Virus record (IMG/VR): IMGVR_UViG_3300025151_005484
Span: 1-41,527 of that record
Length of the DNA stretch: 41,527 nt
Direction: 5' to 3' (one strand)
Origin: a virus
The translations under genes and the position numbers were made by a program. The notes under the pieces were generated by a model that ran no database searches, was not told the DNA's origin, and saw only the letters and a list, made by a program, of their open reading frames with translations. This document shows, piece after piece, positions 39,887 through 41,527 of this stretch. Within the stretch, counting starts at the first letter, position 1, and every line of letters starts with the position of its first letter.

Positions 39887-40756
39887 ATGAGTAATAGTTT
39901 AGATGCAGTTTTAGCTCAATACGAGAAAAACAAACAAAGTGGTGGTTCCACGAAACCACAAATGACATCAGAAGAAAGAATGAAACAATATCTTTCTATT
40001 ATGTTACCAAAAGGAACAAAACAAGGAGAAAAAAGAATTAGAATCGTACCAACAACAGACGGTTCATCACCATTTAAAGAAGTATTCTTCCATAATGTAC
40101 AAGTACAAGGAAGATGGCAAAAACTTTATGACCCAGGAAAAAATTCAGACGGAAGACCATCTGGTGAAAGAAGTCCATTAAATGAAGTTGAAGAGGCTTT
40201 AAGATTAGCAGGAGACGCACAATCTAAAGAATTAGCACGTTCTTATCGTTCACAAAAATTCTACATTGTTAAAGTAATAGATAGAGATAACGAAGAAGAT
40301 GGTGTTAAGTTTTGGAGATTTAAACATAACTGGAAAGGAGATGGACCTATTGATAAAATCATCCCTATTTGGAGAAATAAGGGAGATGTTACCGACGCTA
40401 AAGAAGGTAGAGACCTTATATTAGTTTTACAATCAGTACCTTTACCAGGAGGTAGAGGGGAATACACTACAGTTTCTGCGGTTATGTACGAAGACCCAGC
40501 TCCATTATCTACAGATGAAGCACAATCTAAAGAGTGGGTAGGGGATGAAAGAACTTGGAAAGATGTGTATTCACAAAAACCTGTTGAGTACTTGGAAGCA
40601 ATTTCTAAAGGACTAGACCCGGTATGGGATTCTGAACTTAAAAAATATGTTTATGACGACCCAAACGCTACTAAAAATACTACTAATACAACAACATTAG
40701 GTAGTACCACAGACCCACAGGCAAACGACCCACAAGATGAAGATTTACCATTTTAA
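39887..40756 (+). CDS. 32: Single-stranded DNA-binding protein (gp32-like)
   Basis: 289 residues (T4 gp32: 301). The core has RIRIVPTTDGSSPFKEVFFHNVQVQGRWQKLYDPGK, GERSPLNEVEEALR, KFYIVKVIDRDNEEDGVKFWRFKHN and DLILVLQSVPLPGGRGEYTTVSA, the order found in gp32 of marine T4-like phages. The N-terminal 30 residues (DAVLAQYEKNKQ) match the cooperative-binding arm. The T4 zinc-binding His/Cys set is absent: the protein has no cysteine. The C-terminus is an acidic, Asn/Thr-rich tail ending DEDLPF, strikingly like the DDDIPF tip of bacterial SSB. It coats replication and recombination intermediates and is followed 9 nt later by uvsX. Confidence 0.9.
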   Translation: MSNSLDAVLAQYEKNKQSGGSTKPQMTSEERMKQYLSIMLPKGTKQGEKRIRIVPTTDGSSPFKEVFFHNVQVQGRWQKLYDPGKNSDGRPSGERSPLNEVEEALRLAGDAQSKELARSYRSQKFYIVKVIDRDNEEDGVKFWRFKHNWKGDGPIDKIIPIWRNKGDVTDAKEGRDLILVLQSVPLPGGRGEYTTVSAVMYEDPAPLSTDEAQSKEWVGDERTWKDVYSQKPVEYLEAISKGLDPVWDSELKKYVYDDPNATKNTTNTTTLGSTTDPQANDPQDEDLPF

Positions 40757-40765
40757 CTAGGGGAT

Positions 40766-41527
40766 ATGGCATTGAAAAAAAGAACATTTTCAGATTTGAA
40801 AAATAAATTCTCAAAGAAAGCTAACTTTAAACCAGAAAGATTTTTTGATTTAGGGAAAGCTTTCCTTGATGCTACTGGTTTACCAGGACCAGCGATGGGA
40901 CATTTACAAATGTTTTTAGGACATTCGGATACAGGTAAAACAACTGCTTTAATAAAAGCAGCGGTAGATGCACAAAAAAAAGGAATTCTACCTGTTTTAA
41001 TTATTACTGAACAAAAATGGGGTTTTGAACACGCAAAACTTTTAGGTTTTGATTGTGAAGAAGTTGTGGACAAAACAACAGGAGAAATAGATTGGGACGG
41101 ATTCTTCCTTTTTAATAACGATTTCCAATACATAGAAGAAATTACAGATTATATTAATACACTACTTGACGCACAAGATAAGGGTGAATTAGAATATGAT
41201 TTATTATTTTTGTGGGATTCTGTTGGTTCTGTACCTTGTAAAATGACTTTTGAAGGTAAAGGTGGAAAAATGCATAATGCAGCAACTCTAGCGGATAAAA
41301 TAGGTATGGGACTCAACCAAAGAATCGGTAAATCAAGAAGACAAGATTCCAAATACACTAATACATTAGTTGTCGTCAACCAACCTTGGGTGGAATTACC
41401 AGACAATCCATTTGGACAACCTAAAATTAAAGCAAAAGGTGGTGAATCTTTATGGTTAAACTCTACATTAGTATTTAGATTCGGTAATCAAAAAAATGGT
41501 GGAACAACAAATATTACTGCAGTTAAA
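40766..41527 (+). CDS. uvsX: UvsX RecA-family recombinase (partial)
   Basis: Open from the ATG at 40766 to the window edge, 254 residues. Walker A is GHSDTGKT (52-59), Walker B is LLFLWDSVGS (147-156), and the likely catalytic Glu is in LIITEQKW (E82). Further RecA-core features are MHNAATLADKIGMGLNQRI (169-187) and LVVVNQPWVELPDNPF (201-216), a typical UvsX segment before the DNA-binding loop. It catalyses strand exchange in T4-type recombination-dependent replication and repair, working on gp32-coated ssDNA. It shares an operon with gp32. The C-terminus is outside the window. Confidence 0.92.
   Translation, partial: MALKKRTFSDLKNKFSKKANFKPERFFDLGKAFLDATGLPGPAMGHLQMFLGHSDTGKTTALIKAAVDAQKKGILPVLIITEQKWGFEHAKLLGFDCEEVVDKTTGEIDWDGFFLFNNDFQYIEEITDYINTLLDAQDKGELEYDLLFLWDSVGSVPCKMTFEGKGGKMHNAATLADKIGMGLNQRIGKSRRQDSKYTNTLVVVNQPWVELPDNPFGQPKIKAKGGESLWLNSTLVFRFGNQKNGGTTNITAVK

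Overview
This window is part of the genome of a large, AT-rich, T4-like contractile-tailed phage (myovirus). The diagnostic genes are a tail sheath (gp18-like), tail tube (gp19-like), a PF12322-type baseplate chaperone (gp26-like), a tape-measure-like protein (gp29-like), a LysM-type wedge protein (gp53-like), a giant baseplate hub, family B DNA polymerase (gp43-like), ssDNA-binding protein (gp32-like) and a RecA-family recombinase (UvsX). The host is probably a Bacteroidota (flavobacterium-like) bacterium. I infer this from several replication and accessory genes that carry promoters of the form TTTG-N20-TAnnTTTG, the -33/-7 pattern typical of that phylum, from the general lack of strong Shine-Dalgarno sites, and from an accessory outer-membrane-type lipoprotein. 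No capsid, portal or terminase gene lies in the window.

Layout. 1-2683 (minus): a glycosyltransferase cut by the window edge, dUTPase, two tiny proteins and a second glycosyltransferase, read from one promoter. 2733-5405 (minus): five small proteins of unknown function behind a late-type motif, one WYL-like. 5457-11336 (plus): a cysteine-rich LamG-type adhesin, a BppU-like protein, then DNA polymerase behind a host-type promoter. 11322-15790 (minus): an S74 chaperone-bearing tail fibre, a neck protein, a small charged protein and an SNF2 helicase. 15855-22382 (plus): two neck/tail-completion proteins, a very large sheath and two small charged proteins, interrupted at 17447-17614 by a minus-strand ribbon-helix-helix gene. 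22411-23285 (minus): a membrane-protein/lipoprotein cassette. 23342-38751 (plus): a HAD-fold protein, tail tube, gp26/gp51-like chaperones, tape measure, baseplate proteins and a 2108-residue hub ending in an M23 peptidase domain. 38809-41527 (plus): two small proteins, then gp32 and uvsX.

Expression appears to run on two programmes. Most structural blocks on both strands start just downstream of a TATTTATA box, often extended to TATTTATAATAAAA; this is the reverse complement of the T4 late box TATAAATA. The polymerase, helicase, glycosyltransferase, lipoprotein and probably gp32 genes instead have the TTTG-N20 promoter. In three of these the -7 box ends 4 nt before the ATG, which suggests leaderless mRNAs.

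Most notable observations: I found no GATC in a read-through of all 41.5 kb; the T4 late-box motif is inverted; the gp26/gp51 overlap may need a +1 frameshift; a short amphipathic tag ending in an acidic residue recurs in unrelated small proteins, including a HAD enzyme; the hub's M23 domain lacks one catalytic histidine; and the gp32 leader resembles the T4 gene 32 translational operator in layout.
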